In this document: positions 6,597-6,776 of the stretch, in pieces
Position numbering within the stretch: the first letter of the stretch is position 1
Layout: the number at the start of each line of letters is the position of its first letter
Source: Kiritimatiellia bacterium
Lineage (GTDB): Bacteria; Verrucomicrobiota; Kiritimatiellia; RFP12; UBA1067
DNA length: 6,776 nt
Direction of reading: 5' to 3'
Assembly (NCBI GenBank): GCA_017508315.1
Contig: JAFVZE010000011.1
Coordinates: 1 to 6,776, forward strand
The notes under the pieces: model-generated
Seen by the model: only the letters and a program-made list of their open reading frames with translations
What the model was told of the DNA's origin: nothing
Databases searched by the model: none
Translations under genes and position numbers: made by a program

Positions 6597-6776
6597 ACAG
6601 ACGGCAGTTTATCGGCGGAGCGTTCGCGCTTGCGGGCGCGTCGGCGTGGGCGAAAAGCGTCAAGGGAGGGCCGGAGCTCAAGGTAGGGGTGCTCAGCGAC
6701 ATCCATATAAGTCCGCCTGATATGTTCAATAGTGCCGAGGCGATAAAGAAATTCGAAGACACGCTTGCGTTCTTCA
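6593..6776 (+). CDS. Tat-exported calcineurin-like metallophosphoesterase, N-terminal part (cut by window end)
   Basis: Only the first 61 codons are in the window. The protein opens with NRRQFIGG (2-9), a twin-arginine motif close to the S/T-R-R-x-F-L-K consensus. A hydrophobic alanine-rich stretch and an AWA cleavage site (18-20) follow. After a short linker the first domain strand is KVGVLSDIHIS (30-40). Its D36-x-H38 is motif I of calcineurin-like metallophosphoesterases, which bind two metal ions. Tat export suggests folding and metal loading in the cytoplasm before secretion. Its ATG overlaps the stop of the glycosidase gene (ATGA, 6593-6596), so the two are almost certainly co-transcribed. 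The remaining metal-ligand motifs lie outside the window, so substrate and activity cannot be judged; phosphorylated or sulfated glycan breakdown products are only a guess from context. Confidence 0.85.
   Translation, partial: MNRRQFIGGAFALAGASAWAKSVKGGPELKVGVLSDIHISPPDMFNSAEAIKKFEDTLAFF

Overview
The window looks like a chromosomal segment of a Gram-negative, glycan-degrading bacterium, most likely from the PVC group (Kiritimatiellota, Lentisphaerota or Verrucomicrobiota). The evidence for this is indirect: a secreted parallel beta-helix protein with chlamydial-Pmp-like repeats, a GH123/DUF4091 glycosidase, and a Tat-exported phosphoesterase packed behind it. No rRNA or other phylogenetic marker apart from lepA is present, so the assignment is an inference.

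Layout, all genes on the + strand. Bases 1-104 are the tail of an unknown upstream region plus an extended -10 promoter placed so close to the lepA start that the transcript could be leaderless. Bases 105-1913 are an intact housekeeping lepA (elongation factor 4). Bases 1914-2070 are intergenic, with a perfect 8-bp hairpin lacking a T-tract and a near-consensus sigma70-type promoter (TTGACA, 16 bp, extended TATTAT). That promoter starts a second transcription unit: a secreted beta-helix protein (2071-3969), a GH123-like glycosidase (3984-6596, 14 bp downstream), and the start of a Tat-signal metallophosphoesterase (6593 to the window end, overlapping by ATGA).

The three downstream genes are probably co-transcribed and all carry export signals, which suggests a small extracytoplasmic module for binding and degrading amino-sugar glycans. 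The glycosidase keeps the Asp-Glu pair expected of GH123 beta-N-acetylgalactosaminidases. The beta-helix protein places one cysteine at nearly every coil, in a C-x-[FIVY]-x-x-N pattern, and has no autotransporter barrel. The centre of its gene is clearly AT-richer than its own two ends and than both neighbouring genes.

No tRNA, rRNA, CRISPR array, insertion sequence or integrase was seen. The most interesting items are the cysteine-ladder beta-helix protein, its compositional mosaic, and the possible leaderless start of lepA.
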